DNA of 64,000 nucleotides, taken from SMYC01 sp963578475. GTDB lineage: Bacteria > Acidobacteriota > Vicinamibacteria > Marinacidobacterales > SMYC01. Shown here in pieces: positions 1-9,570 of this stretch. The translations under genes and the position numbers were made by a program. How positions within the stretch are numbered: position 1 is the first letter of the stretch; the number at the start of each line of letters is the position of its first letter. Under the pieces are notes generated by a model. It made no database searches. It was not told the origin of the DNA and saw only the letters and a list, made by a program, of their open reading frames with translations. Where the stretch lies: positions 33,308 through 97,307 of the forward strand of contig CAUZCL010000016.1 in NCBI GenBank assembly GCA_963578475.1, written 5' to 3'.

Positions 1-62
1 ATGCGGAGCGGAACATCTCGCTTTTCGACGGACGCATCGTCGAGGACAAAGTGGAAGCTTAA
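1..62 (+). CDS. C-terminal end of an ABC transporter ATP-binding protein (partial)
   Basis: Only the last 19 codons are present, reading AERNISLFDGRIVEDKVEA before a TAA at 60-62. The phrase 'I.L.DGRIVED' is typical of the extreme C-terminus of LolD/MacB-type ABC ATPases, where it follows the H-loop region. The gene begins upstream of the window. A permease remnant of the MacB/FtsX type follows about 270 bases later on the same strand, which fits an ATPase-permease arrangement. Family assignment rests on a short tail and on context. Confidence 0.55.
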   Translation, partial: AERNISLFDGRIVEDKVEA

Positions 63-329
63 ACGAGTCGCACTAACCGCACCGGGCGCGCAACGACTAA
101 GGCTGACCAGCCAAATTGAAAGCTCGGCCGCTCCATGAGGCGACCTTAAGAATGGCCACAGAGACACAGCGCGGCGGGCAGGCGCGACGCGCCGAGCTCC
201 ACAAGCTGACCGCGGAATGCTGACCGCTGACCGCTCGCGGCGCAGATTTGGTTGCGGCCCGCCGCTTTGTGCCTCTGTACCTGTGTGGCCATCCCCTCCT
301 GGTTGCGGTTAGAGCGTAAAGGGTTGAGT

Positions 330-2323
330 ATGAATTTTCTGCAGGATCTGCGTTTTAGCTTCCGAACCCTCGTCAAGAGCCCGGCCTTCGCTCTTGTGGC
401 GGTGGCCTCGCTCGCGCTGGGGATTGGTGCCAACACGACTATCTTCTCGCTCGTCAACGCGATGTTTCTCAATCCCCTTCCTGTCGAAAAGTCGGATGAG
501 CTCGTAGCCGTTTACACTGTGGACGAAACGAACGCCGCGCTGGGCTTGACGCAGCTCTCATACCCCAACTACGAGGATTACCGCGACGAAAACGAAGTCT
601 TCGACGGAACCTTCGCGTGGGGTTTCCCGTTCCCGGCGAGCATGCTCGAGGGCGAAGAGCCGGAGCAAGTCTTTACCGAGACGGTGACGGGAAGCTACTT
701 CGGTGTGCTCGGAGTCGAACCGGCGCTCGGGCGGTTCATCCTTCCTGAGGAAGATCGGGCTGAAGGAGCCAACCCGGTCGTTGTGATGGGCTACAAGCTC
801 TGGACGCGTCGCTTCGGCCAGGACGCCGAGATACTCGGCCGCAAGCTCATCCTCAACGGCACGAGCTTCGACGTGATCGGCGTCGCCCCACAAGGCTTTC
901 AGGGTGTGAACGCGCTCTTCAGCCCCGACTTGTGGGTACCGATGATGATGTACCGCCAGGTGCTTGCGGAGCAATTCCACCATTGGTTCGAAGATCGGCG
1001 AGCGCTTTTCATCAACATGGGAGGGCGTCTCCGAGACGGCATCTCAACGGAGCAAGCAACCGCACATTTGAAGACTTTGGCGAGCGCCCTGGAGCAAGAA
1101 TATCCCGAGCCCAACAAAGGCCGCACCGTCGAGCTTCGGCCGTTGGCCGAAGCTACGATTTTTCCGCAAGTGCACGGCGCGCTGACCATGGGAAGCGCCG
1201 TTCTCATGATCGTGGTAGCTCTCGTTCTTCTCATCACCTGCTTCAACGTTGCGAACCTGATGATGGCGAAAGCTACGCGGCGCCGCAAAGAAATCGCCGT
1301 GCGTCTGTCTCTTGGCGCCGGACGGATGCAGCTCATCCGCCAACTCTTGACCGAAAGCATCCTGTTATCGGTCATCGGCGGCGCCTTGGGTTTGGTCGTC
1401 GCGATCTGGGGAAAGGATCTCATCTGGTCGATGCGTCCAGCGTTCATAGCTCAGAACATGTTCGAGCCCGTCATCGACACTCGAGTCCTCGTGTTCACGC
1501 TCTTGGTGTCGCTCGTTACCGGCGCCATTTTCGGCCTTATCCCCGCGATCCAGAGCTCGCGCCCGCACGTCGTGGACGCGCTCAAAGAGGAAACGCGAGG
1601 CGGCGGACGCTCACGAGGCGCGTCTTTCGTGCGCAACGCACTCGTCGTCGTGCAAGTCATGCTCTCCATCGTCGTGCTCGTCGCGGCGGGACTCGTCTTG
1701 CGCAGTCTCTCGAGCACGCACGATATCGATCCCAGGTTCGAAACGGAGAAGCTCGCGGTCGTCACCGTAAATCCGGGACAGGCCGGCTACGCTCAACCTC
1801 GAGCCGAGCAGTTCTACGATCGCATCGTCGAACGCTTGCGGACAGAGCCCATGGTGCGCTCCGTTTCCTGGGCCACCAATGCCCGCTCTTCGGCGGATTT
1901 CGGCGAACCGTTTATCTCGAAGGCCAGCCTCGCGACGAGGGTGGCCGGGTGCTCCTCGGCGTGCTTGGTATCTTAGCACTCGTTCTCGCGTCGATCGGGC
2001 TCTACGGCGTCATGGCGTTCATGGTCAGTCAACGCAACCGCGAGATAGGGCTGCGGATGGCCCTCGGGGCCGCCCAAGGCGACGTGGTATCGATGGTTTT
2101 GAAGCATGCCATGATCTTGGTGGGCATCGGGACGTTCCTCGGTCTCGCAGCAGCACTCGCGGTCTCGAACCTCGTCGAGTCGATCCTGTTCGGAAGCGCT
2201 CGCGACCCGGTGACCTTCGTCAGCGTGGCGGTCATGCTCGCGGTAGTAGCGTTTCTGGCCACACTGGTTCCGGCGCTCAAGGCGAGCCGGGTCGATCCGC
2301 TCACCGCGCTGCGCTACGAATAG
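330..2323 (+). pseudogene. Broken MacB/FtsX-type ABC permease (acidobacterial orphan-permease type)
   Basis: From ATG 330 the protein opens with MNFLQDLRFSFRTLVKSPAF, followed by a membrane segment, a large periplasmic MacB_PCD domain and the FtsX core (RRRKEIAVRLSLGAGR). Intact relatives are about 800 residues with two such halves. Here the frame is lost near 1905 and resumes in the next frame with RTVYLEGQPRDEGGR. That text runs directly into the last FtsX block (GLYGVMAFMVSQRNREIGLR) and ends at TALRYE. Roughly 130-150 residues of the second periplasmic domain are therefore missing as well. A frameshift plus an internal deletion makes this a pseudogene rather than a simple sequencing error. 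These permeases are presumed exporters of unknown substrate. Start 330 was chosen over the upstream frame-open start because the conserved N-terminus begins there. Confidence 0.85.
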
Positions 2324-2325
2324 TT

Positions 2326-2823
2326 TCAATTTCCCGCGAGTGCTCCCCGGATGTGTCTCACGAGATCGGCGGGAATTTCCGCCTTGTCCCTGACATCGTA
2401 GTAATACTCGTCCGCCCAGATCCGGGGCCGTTCTCCCCGCTTGACGACATAAACCTGCAGCCGAAGACGGCCTTGCTCGCGCTCCACGCTCCCCGCGAGC
2501 GCGTAGTCCGCGCCGAGCGACACGGCGATGACCTCGATGCCGTCTGAGAGCCCCTTGTACTGTAGCGCTGTCTCGCGAGGCACCAACTGGTACTCTTCGA
2601 GAGATAGAAGGGCCTCCGTGAGCGCCACCGTTACGTCCGCGGCAATAAGCTCGAGCTCATCATCGCCATCCAGATTCTCGAAGGGCAAAACCACCAGCCT
2701 CGGTTTCACAATCGGCGTCCCGGGCTTCAGCCGCACGGTCGGCTTGCCGAAATAAGCCACCGTCGCCAAGACCGCCCCGAACAGAAGGAGCGCCAGTACG
2801 ACTTTTTTGCCAGATACGTCCAT
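2326..2823 (-). CDS. Membrane-anchored TolB/FlgO-like N-terminal-domain protein
   Basis: The 165-residue protein has an N-terminal hydrophobic anchor (VVLALLLFGAVLATVAYF, residues 8-25). A periplasmic domain follows with the pattern RLVVLPFENLDGD...VTVALTEALLSLEEYQLVPRETALQYKG...GADYALAGSV. That pattern is characteristic of the TolB N-terminal/FlgO-like fold found in proteins that report or assemble at the envelope and in the C-terminal half of some adenylate-cyclase or kinase-linked sensors. No enzymatic domain is attached. It is divergent from the ETF operon (40 bases between starts) and ends 2 bases from the end of the permease remnant. A specific function cannot be given. Confidence 0.7.
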   Translation of the reverse strand: MDVSGKKVVLALLLFGAVLATVAYFGKPTVRLKPGTPIVKPRLVVLPFENLDGDDELELIAADVTVALTEALLSLEEYQLVPRETALQYKGLSDGIEVIAVSLGADYALAGSVEREQGRLRLQVYVVKRGERPRIWADEYYYDVRDKAEIPADLVRHIRGALAGN

Positions 2824-2862
2824 AGGTTGACCGAATCGACCGAAGCGGTATCATACTCGGTC

Positions 2863-3654
2863 ATGAAGTCACTGGTTCTGGTCAAATACGTCCCAGACAG
2901 CAACTCGGTTTTTCGTATCCGGAGCGATGGCACCTGGGTCGATGAAAGCAGCCTTTCTTTCAACATCAACGAGTTCGACCGCTACGCCCTCGAAGAGCTT
3001 CTCGCGCTGAAGGATGCCGGCACCGTCGAGGAAGTCGTCGCCCTCACCGTCGGCCCCGCCGCGGCGAGCTCTGCGCTCAGGACCTGCCTCGCTACCGGGG
3101 CCGATCGCGCCATTCACATAAACGACGACGCTCTCGTGGGCGCGGATCCGCTCTCGCTGGCGAGGGTCATTCACGCCGCCATCAAAGACGAAGGGCTTTC
3201 CTTGGTCCTCGCAGGCCTGCAGGCAGAAGATGACAATTACACGCAAGTGGGTGGGCTCGTCGCCGGTCTTTTGGACTGGCCGTGCGCGAGCGCTGCGATG
3301 AGCCTGAGCGCCGACGGCGACACCCTTCGCGTCGAACGCGAGCTCGAGAACAACGAGACCCAAGTCGTCGATTTGACCCTTCCAGCGGTGGTAACGGTCC
3401 AAACAGGCATCAACCAACCCCGCTATGCCAGCCTCAAAGGCATCATGGCGGCGAAGAAAAAGCCGGTCGCGACGATTGGGCTTTCCGACATCGGGCTCGA
3501 CGCCGCGGAGGTCGGTGGCGACGCCGCGAAGCTCCGTACCGTCCGTCTCACGCAGCCGCCCAAGGGCATAGGAGCGGAGATTTTGTCCGGGAGCGCGGAC
3601 GAAATTGCCGCCGCGCTCGTCAACCGCATTCGGGAGAACACCGGAGTCATCTGA
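2863..3654 (+). CDS. etfB: Electron transfer flavoprotein, beta subunit
   Basis: The product is the small subunit of ETF, the soluble FAD/AMP heterodimer that carries electrons from acyl-CoA and other dehydrogenases to the quinone pool. The protein begins MKSLVLVKYVPDSNSVFRI and contains FNINEFDRYALEELLALKD, the AMP-binding region and DNYTQVGGLVAGLLDWP, then LELENNETQVV-like and KGIMAAKKKP segments typical of ETF beta. The 263 residues fit the usual 250-265. Start 2863 was chosen because the family N-terminus MK.LV.VK.VPD begins there. The alpha subunit starts 3 bases after the stop, so the two are co-transcribed. Nothing in the window shows which dehydrogenase feeds it. Confidence 0.95.
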   Translation: MKSLVLVKYVPDSNSVFRIRSDGTWVDESSLSFNINEFDRYALEELLALKDAGTVEEVVALTVGPAAASSALRTCLATGADRAIHINDDALVGADPLSLARVIHAAIKDEGLSLVLAGLQAEDDNYTQVGGLVAGLLDWPCASAAMSLSADGDTLRVERELENNETQVVDLTLPAVVTVQTGINQPRYASLKGIMAAKKKPVATIGLSDIGLDAAEVGGDAAKLRTVRLTQPPKGIGAEILSGSADEIAAALVNRIRENTGVI

Positions 3655-3657
3655 CAC

Positions 3658-4623
3658 ATGGCGAAGACCATTCTCATCCTCGCCGAGCATGACGGCTCAG
3701 CGCTCAAAGACATATCCTTCGAGCTTCTCGGGATGGCGCATCGCGTGGCCGAAGACGCGGACGTGAAGGCGCTGCTTCTGGGAAGCGGAGTGGACGGCCT
3801 CGCCTCGGAGCTTGCGGCTCGGGGCGCATCCGAAGTCTTGTATGTCGAAGGCAGCGCACTTGCGGACTACACGAGTGACGGATATCGCAAAGCTATCGAA
3901 GGGGTGTTGAGTGAGGAGAGCCCTCATCTCTTTCTCATCGGCAACACGCCCAATGGCTGGGACGTGGCTCCTCTCGTCTCGGCGCGGCTTGGCGTTCCGC
4001 TCGCAACAGGTTGCTCAGCGGTGACGCTCGAGAATGGTGGTGCCCTTTTCCACCGTAAAGCTTTCAACGGCAAGTTCGTCCACGAAGTGGTGGTGGCCGA
4101 TGCCCACCCGCTCTTCGCGACCATCGAGAAAGGGGCTTCGGCTGTTTTTGAGGGCGAGACCTCGGGCACGGTGCGGAAGATCGACAGCCCGGTAAAAGAA
4201 AGCGACCTCCGCACGCGCTTCGTGGAGACCAAGAAAGGCGCCGCGAGTGGGCTCGATTTGACGCAGGCCAATGTCATCATCGCCGGCGGGCGCGGCGTCG
4301 GCAACCCCGAGAAGTTCGACGTGATTCGAGACCTCGCTCTCGCCCTCGGAGGCCAAGTCGGCGCCTCCCGCGCCGTGACCGACGCTGGGTGGCTCCCGCA
4401 CGAGCATCAGATTGGAAGCAGTGGGGTGACGGTCAGTCCGAAGCTCTACGTAGCTTGTGGGATCTCGGGTGCCATCCAGCACATTGTGGGGATGAAGGGC
4501 TCGGGCTACATCGTGGCGATCAACAAAGACGCTGATGCGCCGATTTTCGGGATTGCAGATGTCGGCGTGGTCGGGGATCTTTTCGACATCGTAACAGCCC
4601 TCACGAAGGCCCTGAAGGGCTAA
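3658..4623 (+). CDS. etfA: Electron transfer flavoprotein, alpha subunit
   Basis: The larger ETF subunit holds most of the FAD site. The C-terminal FAD domain is clear: IIAGGRGVGNPEKFDVI, GASRAVTDAGWLPHEHQIG, then KLYVACGISGAIQHIVGMKG and IVAINKDADAPIFGIADVG. The signature G(I)SGAIQH..GM and NKD..APIF are diagnostic. Length (321 residues) is normal. It directly follows etfB with a 3-base gap and is the last gene of the pair; the next gene remnant is convergent. It shows no sign of the extra ferredoxin domains found in electron-bifurcating ETFs. Confidence 0.95.
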   Translation: MAKTILILAEHDGSALKDISFELLGMAHRVAEDADVKALLLGSGVDGLASELAARGASEVLYVEGSALADYTSDGYRKAIEGVLSEESPHLFLIGNTPNGWDVAPLVSARLGVPLATGCSAVTLENGGALFHRKAFNGKFVHEVVVADAHPLFATIEKGASAVFEGETSGTVRKIDSPVKESDLRTRFVETKKGAASGLDLTQANVIIAGGRGVGNPEKFDVIRDLALALGGQVGASRAVTDAGWLPHEHQIGSSGVTVSPKLYVACGISGAIQHIVGMKGSGYIVAINKDADAPIFGIADVGVVGDLFDIVTALTKALKG

Positions 4624-4643
4624 ACGCCTTTAGGGATGAACGG

Positions 4644-6045
4644 CTAGCCCGCTTTCTTTTTCTTGTCGCCCTGCACAGGCTTGCCGTCTTCCGTCTTCCG
4701 TTCTGGAATCCGGATATCCGGGTCGACGGCTCGAGCTTGATCGCGATCTTCAGGTTGGCTTCCGCGTCTTTGCGCCACCTGGGGTTCTCAGTGAGGGCCC
4801 GCCCAAGAAGGTGATAGCGCGCGGGGAGAGGCTCCTCGGAGAGCTCGATCGACTGGCGGGAGAGCTCGATGGCTTGCCAAAAATCCGCCTCCTTGAACGC
4901 ACGCGTCGCCTGGTTGTAGAGACTGGTCGCCATTTCCGCATCCTTCGGCCGCTCCCACCCCGTAGGCTCGATGCTCTCCTAGGCAACGGTTTCCCACCGC
5001 TGCTTGACTTCCTGGTATTGATTCTCGTGCTCATCGAGCTCGCTATAGACGTGAGCCGAGGCCTGCGATGAAAGCGTCAGGTAAGCTTCTTTCATACGCG
5101 TTCTCACGAAAGAGAGCTTTTCTTGAAAAGCTTCGTCGACAACGTGCTCTCACTGTTCCGGATCGAAACGCTGAAAGAGCTTGCTATAGGCTGCGTCGAC
5201 GGCTTCGTAGCCCACGTCGCGCGTCAAGCCGAGGACTTGCCAGTGGTTCTGACACTGCATGTCATTGAAGATAGCGATGAGCTCCTTCTCGAAAGGATCC
5301 GAGAGCTCCGAGCTTGGGGTGGGTCGCGGTCCGGCGACGGGCTCTTCCTGCAGTGTGCGCTCCGTGAGGGCCACGACGCCGGCCTGGTGAAGCGCGATCA
5401 AGACGCGGACCGTCTGATCCTCTTCGAGTCGTGACGCCGAGAGGACGTCGCGCACGGCGTTAGTCCCGTCGACGAGGTCCAGCACCGTCGCCTCACTCGG
5501 TGAAAGCTCCATCCCAGATGCCAGGGATAGAGCACATCCGTCTGTGCGAGCACGTAGTCGTCGAGCATGACCTCGTCGCGATAGAGCTTTACGTCGGGAA
5601 GCCGCTGGACCGCCGTCAGAAATACTGAGCCGATCGAGATCGGCGAGAGCGTCGCCGCTTCGACTTCCATGACCTCCGAAAAAACGAGCCGCGTGGACGG
5701 GGACGTCAGAACGGCGCAAGCGATTTCGAGAATTTGGATGCGGACATATCTTTCGATCTCGCCAGCCTTCAGGTAGTCGAGCTCGACAAGAATCTCCCCG
5801 AGCTTGTGGCCCGAGCGGACGAAGCCAAGAGCCTTGGTGAGATCGGCTTCGGTGATACGCCCCTCTCGGATGAGGACGGCGCCGAACCGACCTGAAGGAA
5901 GGTTCGACCGCGCACCGACGAGATCGCCGTTCTCGAAGAAGACTAGACGCTTAGCTTCGGGGCTCTCACAAACAAGGGCCCCTTTCTTGGCGCCATCGAA
6001 CACGCTCCGCATGGCGTGTGCGGCTTTCGCATTGAATTCACTCAA
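4644..6045 (-). pseudogene. Decayed DUF4388 - J-domain - TPR protein
   Basis: Read on the minus strand from about TTG 6045, the text is recognisably one protein broken several times. First comes a DUF4388/PATAN-like domain (RLVFFENGDLVGARSNL, GRFGAVLIREGRITEADL, LGEILVELDYL). A frameshift near 5510 is followed by a winged-helix-like LDLVDGTNAVRDVL segment and the start of a J-like domain (NHWQVLGLTRDVGYEAVDAAY). Another frameshift lies near 5150, then a stretch ending QRWETVA with an in-frame TAG at 4981-4979, then a TPR segment (YNQATRAFKEADFWQAIELS). A last frameshift near 4725 precedes the tail PDIRIPERKTEDGKPVQGDK. Proteins of this architecture are usually cytoplasmic two-component/gliding-associated factors in Acidobacteria and myxobacteria. 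The exact start is uncertain. Confidence 0.8.
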
Positions 6046-6186
6046 TAATAGATCTCCCCAGCCCAGACGCGCGCAATTAACGGGCCAGCAAGAGAGAACC
6101 ACCGGGACGAATAACTGATTTGCTTTGTGTGAAATAGGATCGCCAAGCGGTGGCGTCGCAAGCCCGGTGGAGCGAGAATACCACAC

Positions 6187-6633
6187 CTATTCGTTCGTGG
6201 CGTGCCAAAGCGTAACGCGCCGCGGTGTGATCTTGATGACGGGCCGCTGGTCGATCCGGGAGCTCTTGTATTGTGGGTATCGGGCGCGGAGATGTTGGAC
6301 CACCTCGGCATGCTCTTTCGCGAAACGGCCCCGGGGAGACACCGTCTCCGCCACTCCCGATACGAGAACATAACCGAGGGAGGTCCAATCGGCCTCGTAG
6401 TGATCGATGACGAGCGAAACGGCCGGGTTTTCCTCGACATTGCGGAGCCGTTTCAGACGTCCCCAAGAGACGCTCTTTCGTTTCTCGTCGATCGGCGAGT
6501 AGAAATAGCCGTCGACGAGCACGAAACAAACAGGCACGACGGACGGACGACTGCGCGCATCCGCTGTCGCGAGGCGCGCCACGAGCTGTCGTCTGACGAA
6601 GGCGGCCACTTCGGGCTCGATGGCGACGGGCAT
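6187..6633 (-). CDS. PPOX-class flavin/F420-dependent oxidoreductase (Rv0121-like)
   Basis: The product is a small split-barrel protein of the pyridoxamine-5'-phosphate-oxidase superfamily. Diagnostic text is FVRRQLVARLATADARSRPSVVPV, then FYSPIDEKRKSV, LKRLRNVEENPAVSLVIDHYEADW and the C-terminal VIKITPRRVTLWHA. This combination matches the subfamily named for mycobacterial Rv0121, predicted to bind F420 or FMN. No F420 biosynthesis gene is in the window, so the cofactor is open. Start 6633 (MPVAIEPEVAAFV) fits family length; an ATG at 6660 is the alternative. It is divergent from the lipoprotein-like gene at 6762. Confidence 0.8.
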   Translation of the reverse strand: MPVAIEPEVAAFVRRQLVARLATADARSRPSVVPVCFVLVDGYFYSPIDEKRKSVSWGRLKRLRNVEENPAVSLVIDHYEADWTSLGYVLVSGVAETVSPRGRFAKEHAEVVQHLRARYPQYKSSRIDQRPVIKITPRRVTLWHATNE

Positions 6634-6761
6634 GGACTCGAGTGCCCATAATGGCGACAAACGGGCGCGACGTCAACGAGACGCCCGAGAGAAGAAAGGA
6701 CGAGCGCTGCCGCGAGCTTGTGACGATAGCTCGTTTAGTAGCCGTAGTACACTTGTTCGAG

Positions 6762-7196
6762 ATGAGACGTTCTGGGTCCATGGCCGTTTCTGCCCTCGCG
6801 GTGGTCATGGTCTGTGGCGGAGGCTGTGGCGGGGGGGGCAGCTCAGGGAGCCCCATACCTACCGGTCCTTCCGCGGTCTCAGCTGAAGTAGAGTTCGAGT
6901 ACGGGGCGATCTTTTCGTCCACGGACGTGCCGTCCACCGAAGGTCTCGGGTGCTCCGGTGTCGCACGCATTTATCCGAGCTGGTGGGGCTTCACCCACGC
7001 GACCATGATCCCGGCTGGGCCGGGAAATTGGGTTGCGTTATTCGAGGATGTCCCCGTAGGCGGGCAATCGGTTCGCATCGAGCCGCCCATCGGTTGCACC
7101 ACCACGGGTGTCGCGGCGAACGCCTTGCCTCTTTCCGTTGCGGAGAACAGCACTTTCACGTTCACCGTCCACCCCAACGGCAATGTCACCAACTGA
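6762..7196 (+). CDS. Hypothetical secreted protein or lipoprotein with a Gly/Cys-rich N-terminus
   Basis: The 144-residue product starts MRRSGSMAVSALAVVMVCGG, a signal-peptide-like hydrophobic stretch followed by CGGGCGGGGSSGSP. One of the two cysteines could be a lipidation site, but the lipobox is not canonical. The rest (PSWWGFTHATMIPAGPGNW..., GGQSVRIEPPIGCTT) suggests a small extracellular beta-rich domain. No family is recognised. The Gly codons include an uninterrupted run of eight G at 6830-6837, a potential slippage site. The gene overlaps the start of the glycosyltransferase by 14 bases. Confidence 0.5.
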   Translation: MRRSGSMAVSALAVVMVCGGGCGGGGSSGSPIPTGPSAVSAEVEFEYGAIFSSTDVPSTEGLGCSGVARIYPSWWGFTHATMIPAGPGNWVALFEDVPVGGQSVRIEPPIGCTTTGVAANALPLSVAENSTFTFTVHPNGNVTN

Positions 7197-8028
7197 CACG
7201 ACCGCGACCGTCTCGGTCGTGATCCCGACTTGCAATCGCGCCGATCTCGTCCTGCGCGCGCTCGCATCGGTACGCGCTCAGACCCGGCCCCCATCTGAAA
7301 TCCTCGTCGTGGATGACGGTTCGACCGACGCGACGATCGAGCGTATACGCGCCGCGTTCCCCGAGGTTACGCTTCTAGAGCAGAAAAACAGAGGCGTCAG
7401 TGCGGCCCGCAATACCGGCATCCAAAAAGCGCGCGGGACTTTCATTGCGCTTCTCGACTCCGACGACGAGTGGCTGCCGCAAAAATTAGACCGCCAGCTC
7501 GCCGCCATTGAGAAGGCCAACGACAACGACAACGACACGCTACTGTGCCACACGGACGAGATTTGGATCCGCGGTGGCCGCCGCGTCAACCCGATGAAAA
7601 AGCACCAAAAATATGGCGGGCGCATCTTCGAACGCTGTCTCCCGCTTTGTGTGATCTCGCCTTCCTCGGTACTTCTGCATCGAAGCTTGTTCGAGACGAT
7701 CGGCCTGTTCGACGAAGACCTTCCTGTCTGCGAGGACTACGATCTGTGGCTGCGTGTGACAGCGCGCTATCCCGTTCTCTATCTCAACGAGCCCCTCATC
7801 GTGAAATATGGCGGTCACGCGGACCAGCTGTCGCACAAATATTGGGGTATGGATCGCTTTCGCATCACGGCGCTCCAAAAGATCCTCGCGAGCGGCGAGC
7901 TCGGCGAGCCGGAGCAAGCTGCCGCGGAAGCGATGCTTCTGAACAAGATCGCGATTTACGCGCGCGGGGCGCGCAAGCGCGGCAAACACGCCGAAGCCGA
8001 TGGCTACGAGCAAAGGCTCGCGCGATGA
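7183..8028 (+). CDS. Family 2 glycosyltransferase
   Basis: This GT-A inverting glycosyltransferase opens with SVVIPTCNRADLVLRALASV, continues ILVVDDGSTDATIERI and NRGVSAARNTGIQKARG, and has the metal-binding LLDSDDEWLP (the DXD-like motif). A CEDYDLWLRV catalytic-base region follows. That order identifies a small GT2 enzyme of the kind that adds sugars to cell-surface glycans; the acceptor cannot be told. No membrane helix is visible, so it is probably a peripheral cytoplasmic enzyme. The start at 7183 gives the family N-terminus. The stop overlaps the ATG of the next gene (ATGA at 8025-8028), showing translational coupling to the nucleoside phosphorylase. Confidence 0.88.
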   Translation: MSPTDTTATVSVVIPTCNRADLVLRALASVRAQTRPPSEILVVDDGSTDATIERIRAAFPEVTLLEQKNRGVSAARNTGIQKARGTFIALLDSDDEWLPQKLDRQLAAIEKANDNDNDTLLCHTDEIWIRGGRRVNPMKKHQKYGGRIFERCLPLCVISPSSVLLHRSLFETIGLFDEDLPVCEDYDLWLRVTARYPVLYLNEPLIVKYGGHADQLSHKYWGMDRFRITALQKILASGELGEPEQAAAEAMLLNKIAIYARGARKRGKHAEADGYEQRLAR

Positions 8029-8843
8029 TCGCCTTCGTCACGGCGCTCGCATCAGAGGCGCGGCCGCTCATCGAGCACTACCGAATGGAGCGTCTCGAGG
8101 GCGCGTTTCCTCTCTTTGGGTCTGACGGCTACAGGCTCGTCATCTCCGGGGTCGGCAAAGTCGCCGCAGCGGCGGCGACCGGTTACTTGCACGCGCGCGC
8201 AGGCGAAGTGCGCTACGGCATCTTCTTGAACGTCGGGATCGCCGGCCATCGCACCCGGGCAGTGGGAGAGCTCGTCCGCGCCCACACGATCCTGGATGCC
8301 GCCACGAAGGATTGTTACTACCCGACGCTCCTCGGGTTCAAAGAGCTAGAAAGCGCGGCGGTCACGACCGTCGACACCCCTGAGCTCCAATTTCCAGCAG
8401 ACACGCTGTACGACATGGAAGCGTCCGCATTCTACGCCACCGCGCTTCGCTTCTCTACTTCAGAGCTCATCCAGTGCCTCAAAGTCGTGAGCGATAACCG
8501 GGAGACAGCTACCGGTGCCGGTGGCGGGCTTTCGAAGGAGCACGTGTCGGAGCTCGTGGCCACCCATCTGCCGATCATCGACCAATTTACGGCGCATTCG
8601 AGTACACTCGCAGCGGAGCTCGAGCCGCTGCGACGAGCCCCGGAGCCGCTCGAACACTTTCAGAATCGATGGCGGTTCACAACGAGCGAGAAGCGTCAGC
8701 TCCGAAGGCTCCTGACCCGTTGTCTCGCCCTCGGCGACCGGCCGCGTCCTGAAGACTATGACGCCGTCCCCAAAGCGTCGGCCGTATTGCGCGAGCTCGA
8801 CGGACGCGCGCTGGCTCTGGCTCTCGAAGAGCGTGGGTTCTAA
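8025..8843 (+). CDS. Nucleoside phosphorylase / MTA-SAH nucleosidase-like protein
   Basis: The 272-residue protein begins MIAFVTALASEARPLIEHYR, a classic PNP/UDP superfamily opening, with GVGKVAAAAATGYL, FLNVGIAGH and YDMEASAFY (the ribose/phosphate-binding MEA region) and VVSDN near the C-terminal side. Members cleave the glycosidic bond of nucleosides such as methylthioadenosine or 5'-deoxyadenosine. About 90 extra residues follow the core, rich in Arg and Glu, with no known domain. It is translationally coupled to the GT2 upstream and followed by a TauE permease and an SPL-type radical SAM enzyme. Removing 5'-deoxyadenosine made by that radical SAM enzyme would be a sensible role, but this is inference. 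Confidence 0.8.
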   Translation: MIAFVTALASEARPLIEHYRMERLEGAFPLFGSDGYRLVISGVGKVAAAAATGYLHARAGEVRYGIFLNVGIAGHRTRAVGELVRAHTILDAATKDCYYPTLLGFKELESAAVTTVDTPELQFPADTLYDMEASAFYATALRFSTSELIQCLKVVSDNRETATGAGGGLSKEHVSELVATHLPIIDQFTAHSSTLAAELEPLRRAPEPLEHFQNRWRFTTSEKRQLRRLLTRCLALGDRPRPEDYDAVPKASAVLRELDGRALALALEERGF

Positions 8844-8847
8844 ACGC

Positions 8848-9570
8848 ATGCCGCTGGAACTGATCAGTGCTTGCGCGGTCGTCATGGCGGGAGCGATCCT
8901 TCAAGGCTCGGTGGGGTTCGGTCTCGGGATGCTGGCCGCTCCATTTCTCGGTTTGATCGATCCCGGTCTCGTGCCGGCGCCGCTTCTTCTCGCCGCGTTC
9001 GCGCTCACCCTTCTTGTCGCGTTTAGCGAGCGCGCCTCGATCGATCTGAAGGGCATCGGCTGGGCGCTCATTGGGCGGGCCCCTGGAACCTTCATCGGGG
9101 CTGCCACGTTGGCGGTGGCTTCACAGGACGCCACGACCGTCCTCGTCGGTATCATCGTGTTTGTCGCCATCAGCCTCATTGGATCGGGGGTGAACCTTTC
9201 CCGAACGCCGCGCGTGCTCTTTTTCGCTCGCACTTTGTCTGGATTCATGGGAACGACGACGTCTATCGGTAGACCGCCGATCGCGGCGCTATATCACAAC
9301 GCACCAGGCGCCGAGATACGCGGCACGATGGCCAGCTTCTTCGTGGTCGGCCTCGTCGTGACGCTGAGCGCGCTCGCCTTCGTGGGCCGCTTGGGGCTCG
9401 ACGAGCTCTATGCCGGCGCCTTTCTTCTCCCAGGGGTCTTAGCCGGCTTCGCGATCTCACGACGGATCGCACCCATCCCCGATCGCGGCTATACACGGGC
9501 TGCGGTGCTCACCGTTTCGGCGCGCGCGGGCCTTTCCGTCATCGTACAAGTGCTAGTCAAGAGCTCGTGA
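8848..9570 (+). CDS. TauE/SafE-family membrane permease
   Basis: The 240-residue integral membrane protein has about seven to eight hydrophobic segments, beginning LISACAVVMAGAILQGSVGFGLGMLAAP. The GxxxGFGxG..APxL pattern followed by GRAPGTFIGAATLAV and a second-half GFMGTTTSIGRPPIAALYH (the repeat motif G...G....GPP) identifies the sulfite-exporter TauE/SafE family. Family members export sulfite, sulfoacetate or other small organic anions; the substrate here is unknown. The start at 8848 follows the previous stop by 4 bases, and its TGA overlaps the GTG start of the SPL-like gene. It is therefore the middle gene of a tight three-gene unit. Confidence 0.85.
   Translation: MPLELISACAVVMAGAILQGSVGFGLGMLAAPFLGLIDPGLVPAPLLLAAFALTLLVAFSERASIDLKGIGWALIGRAPGTFIGAATLAVASQDATTVLVGIIVFVAISLIGSGVNLSRTPRVLFFARTLSGFMGTTTSIGRPPIAALYHNAPGAEIRGTMASFFVVGLVVTLSALAFVGRLGLDELYAGAFLLPGVLAGFAISRRIAPIPDRGYTRAAVLTVSARAGLSVIVQVLVKSS

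Noticed and set aside
932..1900. Long open frames on both strands inside the first permease
   Set aside because: They are antisense or shifted readings of the permease; only the last part of the 932 frame (after about 1905) is the permease's own continuation.
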